Made by a program: the position numbers and the translations under genes. From the NCBI GenBank assembly GCA_002682825.1, contig NOKP01000011.1, positions 124,420 to 188,419 on the forward strand: DNA of 64,000 nucleotides. The letters run 5' to 3'. The DNA comes from Neonectria sp. B-13. Lineage: Eukaryota; Ascomycota; Sordariomycetes; Hypocreales; Nectriaceae. The notes below the pieces were generated by a model. The model made no database searches and was not told where the DNA came from. It saw only the letters and a list, made by a program, of their open reading frames with translations. This document shows, piece after piece, positions 50,723 through 62,478 of the stretch (its first letter is position 1; each line of letters opens with the position of its first letter).

Positions 50723-53593
50723 ATGTCGACAAACAATGCTCCCCAACCAGTGAAGCTTTCACTGCCGCTCGTATGCTCGTCCATCGCCGTATTCCCGCTC
50801 CATTAGCTGACCTTTTTCAAGGAGTATCAGCAGACCCTGTTCCAAGAGCTCCGTGCCGAAGATGAAGTTGTCGTGCTCGCCCGCGGCCTCGGGCTGATGC
50901 GCCTCGTCACCAACCTACTGCACTCGTACGATGCGGCTGGGAACAACCTCATCGTCGTGGTCGGGGCCGACGACCGAGAGAATGGCTGGATTGGCGAGGC
51001 ATTGGCCGAACATGCCGCCATCAGCATGTCCCCCAAGGCGCGTGGGCTGACGGTCGTCAACACTGACTTCCAGAGCGTCGGCGCCAGGGAGAAGATGTAT
51101 ACGGGAGGCGGTATATTCAGTGTCACTTCGCGCATCTTGGTCGTTGATCTCTTGACGGGCTTACTGGACCCCGACACAATCACCGGCCTGGTGCTCCTCC
51201 ACGCCGATCGCGTCGTGGCCACCTCCCTCGAGGCCTTCATCCTGCGAGTCTATCGACAGAAGAACAAGGTTGGCTTTCTAAAGGCCTTCTCAGACAACCC
51301 CGACCCGTTTACCACGGGCTTTTCGCCTCTAGCAACCATGATGAGGAACCTATTCCTGAGGAAAGTGTCTCTCTGGCCCAGATTTCACGTCACAGTTGCG
51401 CAATCTCTCGAGGGAAAGAAAAAGGCCGAGGTTATTGAACTGGAGGTCCCCATGACAGACTCGATGAGAGTCATCCAGAACGCCATCATGGAATGTGTCG
51501 AAGTCAGCATCCACGAGCTCAAGAAGGGAAACAGTGGCCTGGAAATGGACGACTGGAACCTCGACAGTGCCCTACTCAAGAACTTCGACGTCATGGTCAG
51601 GCGACAGCTAGATCCGAACTGGCATCGCGTCAGCTGGAAGACGAAGCAGATTGTCAACGACCTCACAGTCTTGAGAACCCTGCTCAACTCCATTCTGACA
51701 TACGATGCGGTTTCGTTTCTTCAGCATTTGGATACCATCCATGCCGCGCACTCTCCTCCCCCAGGATCGAATCGCCAGACACAGTCTCCGTGGTTGTTCC
51801 TGGATGCAACGCAAACAATCTTTGACACTGCTCGTAGACGAGTATATTCGGCAAACACCAAGGCAGCCGCTCACGATGGAAACATTGACTCTCTACGACC
51901 GGTCCTGGAAGAACTCCCCAAGTGGGCTCTGATAGCTGAGGTCCTGGAAGAAATCGACCGAGACCTCTACTTTGAGCCACCCGCCAAAGATGATTCCAAT
52001 GGCACTATTCTAATCATGTGCTCCAACACCGATATATGCAGGCAGCTGAGAGACTTTCTGCAGACTATGCACATCAAGCCCAAGACGGAGAATAAGGATA
52101 ATGAGGACGACGACGATGCTCAAAAGCCCTCTGCGGCATTCATGATGCGAAGGAAGCTGCGGAATTATCTTAAGTGGAAGAGGCAGTTTGCTCAAGTTAG
52201 CGCTACCCTCTTTACCGAGAACCAGAAAGCCATCAATGGTGCGACAGACTCTCGACCCGGCCATGGCGGGCATAGGGGCGGCAGGGCACCAGCAAACAAA
52301 AGGAGGCGAATGAGAGGCGGAGGCAATATCGGAACAGCTACAGGCCGTGCAGAAAACGGCAGCATTATGCAATACATTGAGAAGCCGGGAGAGGTGGCTG
52401 ACCTCATGGCCGAAGTTCAGATCACTGAAGAGGAGGCACAGCAGAAGGACGACATGGTTGCGGATCCGTTAGACAACATGGAAGACTTCTTCCAACTGTA
52501 CGAGATGCAAGATCTCGTCGTCGTACATGCCTACGACGGCGATCAAGATGAGCACGTCTTGGAAGAGCTGAAGCCGCGGTACATCATCATGTATGAGCCG
52601 GACGCCGCCTTTATCCGCCGCGTCGAGGTGTACCGGTCGTCGCACAACGACAGAAACGTCAGGGTCTACTTCATGTACTACGGCGGTTCGGTCGAAGAGC
52701 AGAAGTACCTATCGTCAGTCCGACGGGAAAAGGATGCCTTCACAAAACTTATCAAAGAGAGAGCTAGCATGTCTCTAGTGATAACGACCGATTCCCATGG
52801 CACTGAAGACGCTGAGGAAGCATTCCTCCGGACCGTCAACACCCGCATCGCCGGCGGCGGTAGGTTGGCGGCAACCGCCCAACCGCCACGCGTAGTAGTC
52901 GATGTACGAGAGTTCCGGTCATCGTTACCGTCATTGCTACACGGCCGGTCAATGGTCATCGTGCCGTGCATGCTCACGGTTGGCGACTACATCCTGTCTC
53001 CCAACATCTGCGTGGAGCGAAAATCCATTAGCGATTTGATCTCGTCGTTCAAGGATGGGCGTCTCTTCAACCAAGCCGAGACGATGTTCCAGCACTACAA
53101 GAGCGTGATGCTCCTCATCGAGTTTGATCAGAACAAGTCGTTCACGCTAGAGCCGTTCGCCGACCTGTCGGGCAGCTTTAGCAGTGTAGCCCCGACCAAC
53201 GTCTCCTCGGATCTTCAGTCGAAATTAGTCCTTCTGACCCTTGCATTTCCCAAACTTCGTATCATCTGGTCGTCGTCCCCATACCAGACTGCGGAGATAT
53301 TCGAGTCTCTCAAGGCGCAAGAAGAGGAGCCAGACCCAATCGCCGCGGTCAAGGCCGGTCTAGACAAGGACACCAAGGTAGGCGAGCAAGCGTTCAACCA
53401 GGAGCCTCAGGACATGTTGGCGATTGTGCCAGGCGTGACGCCGCAGAACATCAAGACCCTGGTGTTCGAGACGGAGAGCATCCGGGAGGTGGCTAATATG
53501 GAGGTGAAGGAGTTGGAGCCGTTGGTGGGCAAAACGGCAGGGGGGCAAATTCATGGCTTCTTCAATCGCAATGTCATGGAGGAGGATGATTAG
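50723..53593 (+). CDS. RAD1: DNA repair endonuclease Rad1/XPF
   Basis: Exons 50723-50770 and 50822-53593 give 939 residues. Exon 1 encodes MSTNNAPQPVKLSLPL and is joined by a 51-bp intron (donor GTATGC, branch GCTGAC, acceptor CAAG) to EYQQTLFQELRAEDEV, the conserved XPF N-terminus. The N-terminal two-thirds is the degenerate SF2 helicase-like region (LARGLGLMRLVTNLL, LTGLVLLHADRV). The ERCC4 nuclease motif GDx(9)ERKx3D is complete: G737, D738, E748-R749-K750 and D754. A tandem helix-hairpin-helix follows (DMLAIVPGVTPQNIKTLV, about residues 880-935). With Rad10/ERCC1 it cuts the 5' side of lesions in nucleotide excision repair and single-strand-annealing flaps. It is the counterpart of Neurospora mus-38. 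A basic glycine-rich linker lies near residues 495-530. Confidence 0.97.
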
Positions 53594-54187
53594 TGCCACG
53601 GCTACGGTAGATATGAATGGCAAAGATACCCGGAAATGAAACTAAAGCATTCGAAAAGGTTGCCAGTTGGAACAACTTAGCCCCTTCGAGTCCCACGGAA
53701 GCCTAAAACCTGGTTGTAATTCTGTGCTTGCACCGTCAAAGTGACCGAGTGACGGGAGTGACGCACTTCGTACACGCCGCAAGTCGGTTGCAACGTCATT
53801 CTCGGTTGGCGCATGTGAGCCGTCAACACCACCCAGCAGCTGTCATTGGCTTCCTTCTAGTCGGCCAGGCCAATTGGCGATCGATCAGGTTTCACCTCTT
53901 TGACACTTGCGAGGATTCCCGAACGCTTACGCCTCGCGGCCTCGGCCATCTGATTCCCTTTGGCGCCACAGGGCCGCGCGATCCTAAGGTTAGTTACCTC
54001 TTCGGCTCTGAGAGGGGACAACGACGTCATCGCCCGATATGAAGCCTAAAGCACAACAGCAAGTACAAATAGGCCGCGGACAGCCATGCCCAGGGTCGAA
54101 TCTCTCTTTAATCAGACAAACATTACACTGTCCAACTACAAAAGAAATCACACACAAACACACATTTCCACCAACAAACCAATCAAG
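53594..54187. other. RAD1 3' region and promoter of the 61-residue protein
   Basis: No TATA box was seen. The leader just before 54188 is CA-rich (ACACACAAACACACATT-like). Otherwise nothing was noted. Confidence 0.5.
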
Positions 54188-54440
54188 ATGACCAAGGACC
54201 AGAAGAACGAGGTAAGTGATGGCCTGTCCTACTCAGACTCAGGCACTGCCGCGACAGATGGCTGACCCCTCCAAACAGCAGGAGAAGGAGTTCTCCATCC
54301 AGCCCATCAAGGAGTCCGGAGACTCCAAGGTCGGAGCCTTCAACGCCCACCCCGGCCCGGCCGTTTCCAAGGACATGCCCAAAGAAGAGGGAACCAAGGA
54401 AGAGCGACGTGCCAAGATGGAGACCCTGAACAAGAAATAA
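54188..54440 (+). CDS. Small hydrophilic protein of unknown function
   Basis: Exons 54188-54211 and 54279-54440 give 61 residues. Exon 1 encodes only MTKDQKNE, with donor GTAAGT. The acceptor is a tandem CAG-CAG; using the first gives an extra Gln at residue 9, so the protein is 60 or 61 residues. The body is charged and Pro/Lys/Glu-rich (EFSIQPIKESGDSKVGAFNA, then HPGPAVSKDMPKEEGTKEER) with no hydrophobic segment or cysteine, and it should be disordered and soluble. The gene shape (small, 8-codon first exon, CA-rich leader) resembles stress-induced small fungal proteins. That is inference from shape; no family is recognised. Confidence 0.7.
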
Positions 54441-55514
54441 GGCTACTTAGACATGGCGAGCTTGTGCCACCCATTTGGCGTTTGGGATGGCCTTGACACG
54501 AATGTACGTTGACTCGGGACTACGGATCGTTATGCATTATTACGGATGACACGGTTCAAATGAATAGGATGTATTAAAGATATGAAATGGAACAAGCCTC
54601 AGATGCACCCAACTGCCCCGTGCGGATTCTCGATTTCATGCGATTCATCCAGATAGCTTGAGAGCCTGGTCCTCGTATTACCTACCAACCGTATTGGCGC
54701 CCAGCCAGTGCTGACGTGAATAATCCGCCCAATTCTCCACTTGCAAGGAGCAACGTTTGCCATCCCGGTCGACTTATCCGAGAGATGGCGTAATGGGTGT
54801 GGTGGAAATTTCCAGAAGCCGTTGAAGGGGGGGGGATATCTGCTGGAACCAAGTAACGAAAGCCGAAAACGAAAGCGGTTTTCTCCTTTTTTGCCTGCTG
54901 CTCTGTACAGTAGATGGATGCCTGGCCAGACGCGCGTTGACAGCTCGGCTTACGTAGTACTCAAAGACATCCCGCCCCACGGTCTTGGGTGTCTTGGACG
55001 AGCGAGTGGCTGTGCCAAACCACGGCCTGTGGCTGATGCACCGCCGAACACTGTCCCTCACTCACCTCGAGTCACCCAGACTCATCAGTCAATCAGCAAG
55101 GTACCTTACTAGCCTCCCCGGGCGCGAGCCAACCTGGCTACCTGACTCTCGCACCCACGCAGCCAAAGACTTTTGACATGCGACGGCAATCCGTGCTGGT
55201 CCACGCCATTTGAGACGGTCCCTCTCCACCTGGAAGCTCGGGCGCTACTACAACGCATCCTCCTTGTCGAATAAGTGACAGCCAGTCTCGGGCCTCAACT
55301 GTCCCGCTGCCGCTGCCATCCCACCCCAAGGCCCAAATCCGGCTGCCTCACGCGAGCGCCAAAACCGACCCTGCGACAACAGCGAAAGAGGAGACTCGGA
55401 TAAGCGCCACCCAATCCATACCCTCGTTCTGGCCTGTCCACGACGACCCTCGATACATTCTTTCACCCTTTACCGACTCCGGGGACTCGCTGACCGCCCC
55501 GACCGCTCCTCATC
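54441..55514. other. Intergenic before LAS17
   Basis: About 1.07 kb of 3' region and LAS17 promoter/leader, C-rich near the 3' end. No gene was seen on either strand. Confidence 0.5.
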
Positions 55515-57494
55515 ATGCCGTCCATCCTCAACGACGACGACAAGGACACCGTCAAGCGGTTCGTCCCCAAGCAGTCCAACAAGATCCAGGCTGTGGCCGT
55601 TGCTAGACTCTACGTCGCCTATCCCAATCGCTTGAAATGGACATACACCGGCTTGCAGGGAGCCATCGTGCTCGCCAACGACCTCGTTGGACACACCTAT
55701 TGGATTAAGATGGTGGACATCTCGGTATGTCCAGATCCCCCGCAGGTTGCGCCCCCCGCCCAGTCGACGTTGTTTCTAACTTCGAGCAGCCTTCCAACCG
55801 AGGAGTCATTTGGGATCAAGAGATCTTTGATACGTGGTCCTACAACCAGGACCGGACCTTCTTCCATACGTTCGAGCTCGAGGAATGCCTCGCTGGGCTG
55901 AGCTTCATCGACGAAAAGGAGGCGAAGCAATTCAAGAAGAAGATGGACGAGCGAGAGAAGAATGCAAGCCGAGCTACCCGATCAACCCCCTTCGGCGGAG
56001 GCGCTCATCCAACTCACAAGCATGGCCTGCTGGGAGGGCTCTTCGGCCACCGACACTCGTCTGCACCGACCCCGACCCCCCTAGAGTCTCCTCGAGCGCC
56101 CTCCAACTCCATCCAACACCACGTCGTCAATTCTTCGGGAAGCCTCAATGGCGGGAAAACACCCTCGGAGTTCGCCATGCTGGATGCCTTTGATCCCCTG
56201 TGGCGCGAGCATTTTGGCCAGGACCTCCAAGACAAGGGATTGACCGACGACTTCATCAAGGAGAACCAGGAGTTTATTGTCGACTTCCTGAGGGATGAAC
56301 AGCTGAAGCTGGACGAGCCGCCGGCATCCCCACCACCGCCGCCTGCTCAAACGAACGGCGGTAGAGACCAACGCGCAGGGCGAGCTCCTCCGCCTCCACC
56401 CAACCCGCCACCTGGACCTACCTCTAGAGGCCATGCTGACGCTCCTCCCCCTCCTCCGGCCCCGAGAAGGGGTGGACCTCCCCCTCCCCCGGCACCCCGA
56501 CGCTCTGGGAAGGCCGACACTCCTCCCGAACAGGCACCCCCCGTGGCCCAGCTACCCCCTCGACCCAGGTTCAACGCCCCTCCGCCCTTGGCAGATGCTG
56601 GCAAGTTTGCTCACGTCGAGCCCCCGAGGGCTGTGCCAGCGGCTCCCGCTCCCGCTCCCGGACCGCCGCCGCCACCAAGGCCGAGCAAGGTCCCCATCGA
56701 GAACGATTCGGGCCACAAGCATGGCGTCCCTCCGCCTTTCGCCGGCGCGCGACTCCCTGCCCCAACTCCCAACCGCGGACCAGTTCCTCCTCCGCCTCCG
56801 CCGCGCTCAAACGACACCTACGTACCTGCCGGTGCCCCTCCGCCTCTTCCCCCGAAGGTGCCGGCCTCCGGGGCTCCACCCTTGCCGCCCCCGAGCTCCC
56901 GTCCGGTGCCGCCTCCCCCGGCAGCCAACCAAGCCCCACTGCCGCCTCTACCGCCTATNNNNNNNNNNNNNNNNNNNNNNNNNNNNNNNNNNNNNNNNNN
57001 NNNNNNNNNNNNNNNNNNNNNNNNNNNNNNNNNNNNNNNNNNNNNNNNNNNNNNNNNNCCTCCTCCCCCCCCGCCCCCGATGCCACCAACCTCCGGAGGT
57101 GGCCCTCCCGCTCCTCCGCCTCCACCACCGCCCCCCAACCGCGACTCCGGATACTCATCTGGTGTCCCCGCGCTACCTGGCGCAGACAATACCCGAACAG
57201 CGGTGCTGGGAGACATCCAGAAGGCCGGCGGCATTGGCGCCCTCAAGAAAGTCGACAGGACTAAGATCCGAGACAGGAGTGGTGCTCAGGTCAGTGGAAG
57301 CGATGCTCCTGGTGGCGGCGGTAGTGCTCCTGGTGGCGGTGGCGGCGGTGGCATGGCGGATGCCCTGGCTGCCGCCCTGCAAAAGCGAAAGGAGAAGGTT
57401 AGCAAGAGTGGTGAGTATCAACAGCCCCTACATATTCTTGTACCAACGTGCTAACAGTAGTCTAGATGACGAGGACAACAATGATGACTGGTAA
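55515..57494 (+). CDS. LAS17: Actin nucleation promoter Las17/WASP (interrupted by a gap)
   Basis: Exons 55515-55724, 55790-57410 and 57466-57494 span 619 codons, including the unknown bases. The WH1/EVH1 domain covers about residues 12-120 (AVAVARLYVAYPNRLKWTYTGLQG, then IWDQEIFDTWSYNQDRTFFHTFELEECLAGLSF). A poly-proline region of about 220 residues follows, then a WH2 motif (RTAVLGDIQKAGGIGALKKV) and the C-terminal acidic end DDEDNNDDW, which binds the Arp2/3 complex. WASP activates Arp2/3 to make branched actin at endocytic sites and hyphal tips. A 100-N gap (56959-57058) lies in the proline repeats. The frame is consistent on both sides, but the true gap length and the repeat number are unknown. 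Confidence 0.93.
56959..57058. other. Assembly gap (100 N)
   Basis: Exactly 100 undetermined bases within the proline-rich coding repeat, most likely a standard-size placeholder. The reading frame continues across it. Confidence 0.98.
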
Positions 57495-58210
57495 ATGGGG
57501 TTCTGCAGCCTCTGAAGAGACGGACATGAGGAGCACTGCTACAAAAGTTTTCAATCATCGTTCGGGATACCTGGGGCGTGTGGACAGAGAGAGCGCCCGG
57601 CATCATTATCTACATATTCTATACCGCTGGGTTGAAACGGTTGGTATTTTCAATAGGGACTGTCTTGATGTTGGTGTTTCTACTTGGGCATCCGATATGG
57701 GTTTGGCGCGGAACGGAGGTCAGCCTCGGGAATCAAGCCCGCACGGCGTTGGAGGCCTTCTGCTTTGATGCGCGCAAGGTGAGATGGGACGAATAAATGG
57801 GGAGGACAAGCATTTGTTCTCGTTATCCCGGTTTTGAGTTCTTTGTGGTAGAAGTATGAAGAAAATCATTTTGAATTTTTTGAGTCTTTGTCTAATCAGT
57901 GCTTTTGGGCGAGAGCGATCATGATGATGCAAGATGTCATATTCATCGAGTGCGAGCATCGTTAAGGACAAAGAAGACATGAAAAGTAGACAGTGACAGG
58001 CCGTGACGTCCCTCCCACCACGGCCGTCCAATCCCACAGCAACTACTGTCGTGGGACCCGCGGTGCAGCAGCGTGTGCAGCCGGACCACGGGTTTGAGAG
58101 AGAAGACAGTATCAACAACGCCGGACGAGGGTACGGAACCGCACCTCGGCCGGGACGTCGGGGGCTCAGTGGGGTGCGAGAAAGGAGAAAGGTTTGGAGG
58201 ATTGGGGTGC
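57495..58210. other. Convergent region between LAS17 and eIF1A
   Basis: 3' ends of two converging genes. No other feature was seen. Confidence 0.55.
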
Positions 58211-58970
58211 TCAAATGTCGTCGATGTCGACGTCCTTCTTGGGGCCGTCATCTGAGTCGCCGTCAGAGTCGGCGTCGCCGAACTCGAAGTAGGCCTCGCC
58301 GTCCTCGCCCTGGCCGAAGGAGTCGGTCTCGTTGATCTTGGCGTGCTCGGGGAGCTCGCCGTAGGACTTCAGAGTACGGGCCTCATCGGCGGTGTACTTG
58401 AGGATGACGTCGCCCTTGTTGTCCTGGAAGTCTCGGAGGGAGAGGAGGATGATGTCGCCCTGGTTGATCCAGACCTTCTTGCGCATCTTGCCACGGATCT
58501 GAGGGAGGGAAGAAGAGATGTTAGCCAGGGGAACAAGACGCATGTAGGTCCATTGGAAGGGGAAAGGGAGGGCGAAGAGCGAAGTGATTTCTCTTCGTGT
58601 TTACGTACGTTGGCGAGACGTTTGCTGCCGTCGAAGCAGAGGGCCTCGAGACGGCCGTTGCCGAGCATCTTAATGACCTGGGCGTACTCTTGGCCGTCCT
58701 CCTTGAAGGTCAACTCTCGGCGCTGGTCATCGTTCTCCTTGGTACCACGTCTGCGGTTCTTGCCACCCTGTGAGAGAAGAGGTGTTAGTAACGAGAAGTA
58801 TCGCAGTGGGTTGATTAGGCTGCGACGGAGTGGTGATGATGATGGTGGGGGCGGGGCAGATCAGTTTCGGGTAGGAAATGCAAATGCGCGAAGGGAAGTG
58901 CGTTGTTGAGACGAGGGACGGGAGAAAGGGAGAGAGGGCATCGTCGTACCTTTCCCTTGTTCTTAGGCAT
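58211..58970 (-). CDS. TIF11: Translation initiation factor eIF1A
   Basis: Exons 58970-58950, 58767-58609 and 58498-58211 give 155 residues, the usual length. Exon 1 encodes MPKNKGK; the basic N-terminal tail continues [13 protein letters not shown]. The OB-fold S1 core follows ([59 protein letters not shown]), then the acidic C-terminal tail ending KKDVDIDDI, which is known to contact eIF5B. eIF1A binds the ribosomal A site and supports scanning and start-codon selection. Introns have donor GTACGA (weak) and GTACGT, with CAG acceptors. The gene is divergent from the unknown mitochondrial gene, with 646 bp between start codons. Confidence 0.97.
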
Positions 58971-59616
58971 GATTGCGCGTGTATTCGGGGCTTCAGCGAG
59001 GGTCTAGGTTTGGTGTTGACGGTTGATGTGTTGTTGTGGTTGGTGAGAGTGTGGATTTTTCCCTCGAGGCGCTGGTGGAGGGAGCCGGAGCCTGGAGTGG
59101 AGGGGTCCGGGACCATTTTATTTCGCGCCGCGCGGTTGGACTGTCGCACGGGTTGGGTGGCACCGGGATGAGTCAAAATTGGGAGACAGAGGAGGAATGC
59201 CTAATTTACGGTTATCTAAGGACCTTGGTGGAGAGCAGACTCAAGGTGTGATGCGCGGTATCTCACTAACAAGTCGCCGGCGCGCACATGGTCGCCACTG
59301 CAATTGCCATGATGCACAGCCACAGACTGGGCTCGGCACAGCCACTTTGTCAGAATGCACCAGCCCCAGTCTACCGGTTATTTTTCTTGCGACTCACTGA
59401 CCTCGCTAGCCATTCGTAGGTCGTCTTCGAGGCCCATCCGGGAATCCAAGCCAAACACGAGACGGAATTGCATATCAGCGGCGTCCCGATCCGACTCCGG
59501 CCCGCGCTCAATCCCTCCCTAACGACCCAGCGCGCGCAATCGACGGCGCAGCGACAGCCTTACCCGGCGCCCCCCCAGCTCAAGATGAGCGAGAGCCAGT
59601 CCACCCTCCCACCGAC
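58971..59616. promoter_or_regulatory. Bidirectional promoter of eIF1A and the mitochondrial gene
   Basis: The gene on the right has an overlapping upstream ORF at 59585-59626 if transcription starts before it. No TATA box was recognised. Confidence 0.55.
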
Positions 59617-59626
59617 ATGGCGATAG
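59585..59626 (+). promoter_or_regulatory. uORF overlapping the start of the mitochondrial protein gene
   Basis: A 13-codon frame starts at 59585 and ends at TAG 59624-59626, out of frame with and overlapping the main ATG at 59617. Confidence 0.4.
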
Positions 59627-60552
59627 CTCGAGCTCCCCTCTGCCCGAGGCTCCTGTCATGGTCCCTGGCCTCCCTCCGCCACGCATACTCGACAACGCCT
59701 CCTGCGGCTACGACATCTCAGAGGGCCAATACAAAAACCAAACCCGACACCAACCAGCGCGCGTCTAGGGGTGATGGTGGCTCCAAGGCCCCGCCGAACC
59801 AGGCCCGGGAGAGGGCACCGCAGGAAGGCAGACCCCGGCGACCACCAGCCTCGACGACAGGAAGCTCGACTGAGAACCGAAAGTACAATGGGACGAATAC
59901 GGACAAAAAGAAGCGACCCGGTCCTCCGATGTTTGTGCCTGCGCATGCCAAGAAGTTTATTCGCAACGGCCAGCTACAAACCACCCCCGATGTGTGGGAG
60001 TTCCTCCAAAGTACGGGCATCGAGTACGACAACTCCAAGACCAAGTTCCTGTCCTTGGGCGCTGACCACCTGCGCATCACCGAAACCTTTGCGTGCAGGG
60101 TCACGTACAGCTCCAGCCACATCATGCACCCGTTCCACCTCCCGTATCTGGCGCCGAACGGACACCCGCTGGTCGAGGGCATCAAGTCCAAGTACCGGCG
60201 CAAGAAGGAGACGCAGCCGCTGTGGGCGTACTTCATCGGCAGAAACGACCAGACGAACCTGGTGCGCTCCATCGCGCACGGGCGGATGGCGTACGAGTTC
60301 TGGACGGCCCTGAAGAAGCTGGAGGAGCTGGAGGATCCCGGGCGCAGGGCCACGGGCACTGTGGTTGTGACCGTTCATGATTCGAGAAAGGCCGCTTCGT
60401 CTCCGGCGGTCCAGTTTGGTGCGGTGCTTGCTGAGGCGGTGGTGAGGGAGCACAAGAATCGGCGCGGAGTACGTAACAGGGGAGACGGAGAGGATAAAGT
60501 GGCCGGAGAAGCCAGGCAACGAAACCCGAGAAAGGGATCGCAAGGCTGGTAA
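59617..60552 (+). CDS. Predicted mitochondrial protein of unknown function
   Basis: A single exon of 311 residues. The N-terminus (MAIARAPLCPRLLSWSLASL, then RHAYSTTPP) is basic and amphipathic with an RxxS-type cleavage point near residues 22-26, typical of a matrix import sequence. A low-complexity basic linker covers about residues 30-105. The conserved-looking core runs from about 107 to 290 (PPMFVPAHAKKFIRNGQLQT, TPDVWEFLQSTGIEYDNSKTKFLSLGADHLRITETFACRVTYSSSHIMHPFHLPYLAPNGHPLVEGIKSKYRRKK), with a basic C-terminus. No catalytic motif or family is recognised; a mitochondrial ribosome or RNA-binding role would fit its basic charge but is only a guess. Confidence 0.75.
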   Translation: MAIARAPLCPRLLSWSLASLRHAYSTTPPAATTSQRANTKTKPDTNQRASRGDGGSKAPPNQARERAPQEGRPRRPPASTTGSSTENRKYNGTNTDKKKRPGPPMFVPAHAKKFIRNGQLQTTPDVWEFLQSTGIEYDNSKTKFLSLGADHLRITETFACRVTYSSSHIMHPFHLPYLAPNGHPLVEGIKSKYRRKKETQPLWAYFIGRNDQTNLVRSIAHGRMAYEFWTALKKLEELEDPGRRATGTVVVTVHDSRKAASSPAVQFGAVLAEAVVREHKNRRGVRNRGDGEDKVAGEARQRNPRKGSQGW

Positions 60553-61257
60553 CTAACCAGCGGGTGGGGGAGACCCCATGATATGATATAATGTGGTGTG
60601 TATTACTTGATACCTAGATTCTAAATGTGTATACTCCGAAGTTAAGGCTGATGCTGCCTGCTTTTGGGATGAGACCCCTTGCACTTAAGCGTGGCCCAAG
60701 TTGCTGGTATGGGTTGGTCATATCGTCGTTACAGAAACAAGTATATTTCTTCGACTTCAAAAGGCCAGACGGCAGTGTACTATTACTAGATTATAGCTGT
60801 TCACAACCTCCTTCATCTCCCTTTGTCTCCTCAATTTGTGGTGTAGGATGCAAGCATGGGCGATTATGCGAACCTCCTCAAGGGGTACTTCCAGCACAGT
60901 CCACCTCACAGTACGGAACTCTAATTCGTACAGGGGCGCCGGTCACAGCCACCTCAGCGCACGCAGCTACAGTATGAATTCCCACTGTACTTGGTACACC
61001 TCGAGCTCGAACTAAACCTCCAAGACAGCTTGTCCAATTCCCCAGCTTTCCTGCGAGACATCTTCACCACCGCTTCCGCCCCCTTTCCCCCCCAACCGAC
61101 GGCGCCCGACACGACGCGAGACGCAACGACGACGACAGCTCAGAGAGCGCCCGCCTGTTTGCCGTCGCTAACGTGTCTCTCCCTCGCACACCTTCTCACC
61201 CCCCCGTGACCAGCCCTATCATCCATCCTGCTGTCATCACTGCGACGCTCGCCCGCG
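60553..61257. other. Intergenic before CHS5
   Basis: About 700 bp with the 3' UTR of the mitochondrial gene and the CHS5 promoter/leader (C-rich from 61020). No further feature. Confidence 0.5.
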
Positions 61258-62478
61258 ATGCTCGTTTCCCTCACCGTCGGCAAGGTCGACGCCGGCGTCA
61301 CCGTGCTGCTGACGCCCGACAAGCGACTGGTACGCATTTCTCTCTCTTTGGATGCCTTGGCTCCCGCTTCTCTTGCTGACACCCGGGAATAGATCGAGTT
61401 CCCGTCCATCCTGCTCCCCCCCAACATCTCCTCAGGCAGCATTGTCGACATTGCCGTCTCCCAGAACGCAACCAAGGAGGCCGCGGCTGATCGCTCGTTC
61501 CGCTCCCTCCAAGACCACATCTACGCCTCCTTTGGCGACGGCGAACCTCAAACCCCCGCCCTGCGCTGTCGCAATGCCACCCAGACCTCCGTTGTCCTCG
61601 AATGGGATCCGATCCAGCTGGCCACCGCCGACCTCATCTCCCTGAGCCTCCACCGCAATGGCCAGAAGGCTGGAAATATCCCCCGCCCCCTGCAGATGCA
61701 TAGCACCAAGATCAGCGGTCTCGCCGTCGACACCGAATACACCTTCCACCTGGTCCTGCGCACCACCGCTGGCACCTTCATTAGCGATCGCGTCTCCGTA
61801 CGCACGCACAAGATGACCAACCTGAGTGGTATCACCATCACTACTGGCATTATGCCCGTCGTCACCAAGGAGAACCTTACCAAGGCGGTCGCGCGCATGG
61901 GTGCCAAGCTTGTGGATGGCGTTCGCATTGACACGACGCACTTTGTAACCACCGAGGGCCGCGGCCAGCAATGGGAAAAGGCCGTCGAGAGCAACATTCC
62001 CGTCGTTCGCCCCGAGTGGGTTGACGCCTGCGAGAAGAACGGCCGTATCCTCGGTGTAACCAAGTTCTACCTCGATGCCATGAAACCCGGCCCCCCCAGC
62101 GAGGAGCAGACAGCCACGCCGCCCCCAGCAGAGAAGGACAAGGAGCTTCCCCCGGCCCCAGGCCAAAACGGCGACAAGGCGGACAAGGCAAAAGAGGACA
62201 AGGCCGAGGACAAGGAGACAAAAAAGAACGACGATTCGGATGACTCAACGGACGATGACGAAGAGCCTGAGCAAAAGGCCAAGTCCACCCCAAAGGAAGA
62301 GCAGAAGGTGCGATTTGAGGATAAACAGGAGCAGAAGGTTGCGCTACGCCCAAGCGGTGCGGCGAACAGTGGCGACAGGCCGAGCGAGGATAAGACGGAC
62401 GATGACAATGAGAACGACGCAAATGCGAAGCCCTCACCGACCCCCGACGGATCTTCCTTTCAGGAGGTGGAGCTATAG
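61258..62478 (+). CDS. CHS5: Exomer scaffold Chs5 (chitin synthase export)
   Basis: Exons 61258-61329 and 61393-62478 give 385 residues. Domains in order: an N-terminal dimerisation region ([44 protein letters not shown], about 1-75); an FN3 domain (about 79-164, with TSVVLEWDPIQLATADL and DTEYTFHLVLRTTAGTF); and a BRCT domain (about 167-252, with NLTKAVARMGAKLVDGVRIDTTHFVT and RPEWVDACEKNGRILG). The tail from 262 is charged and repetitive in Lys/Glu/Asp and low complexity. Chs5 with the ChAPs forms exomer, the trans-Golgi cargo adaptor that exports chitin synthase III and other proteins. It is shorter than the S. cerevisiae protein mainly in the repetitive tail. The intron has donor GTACGC and acceptor AATAG. 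Confidence 0.94.

Noticed and set aside
54040..54115. Possible tRNA because of GGGTCGAATCTC
   Set aside because: The B-box-like string has no partner A-box or stem pairing; it lies in the promoter of the small gene at 54188.
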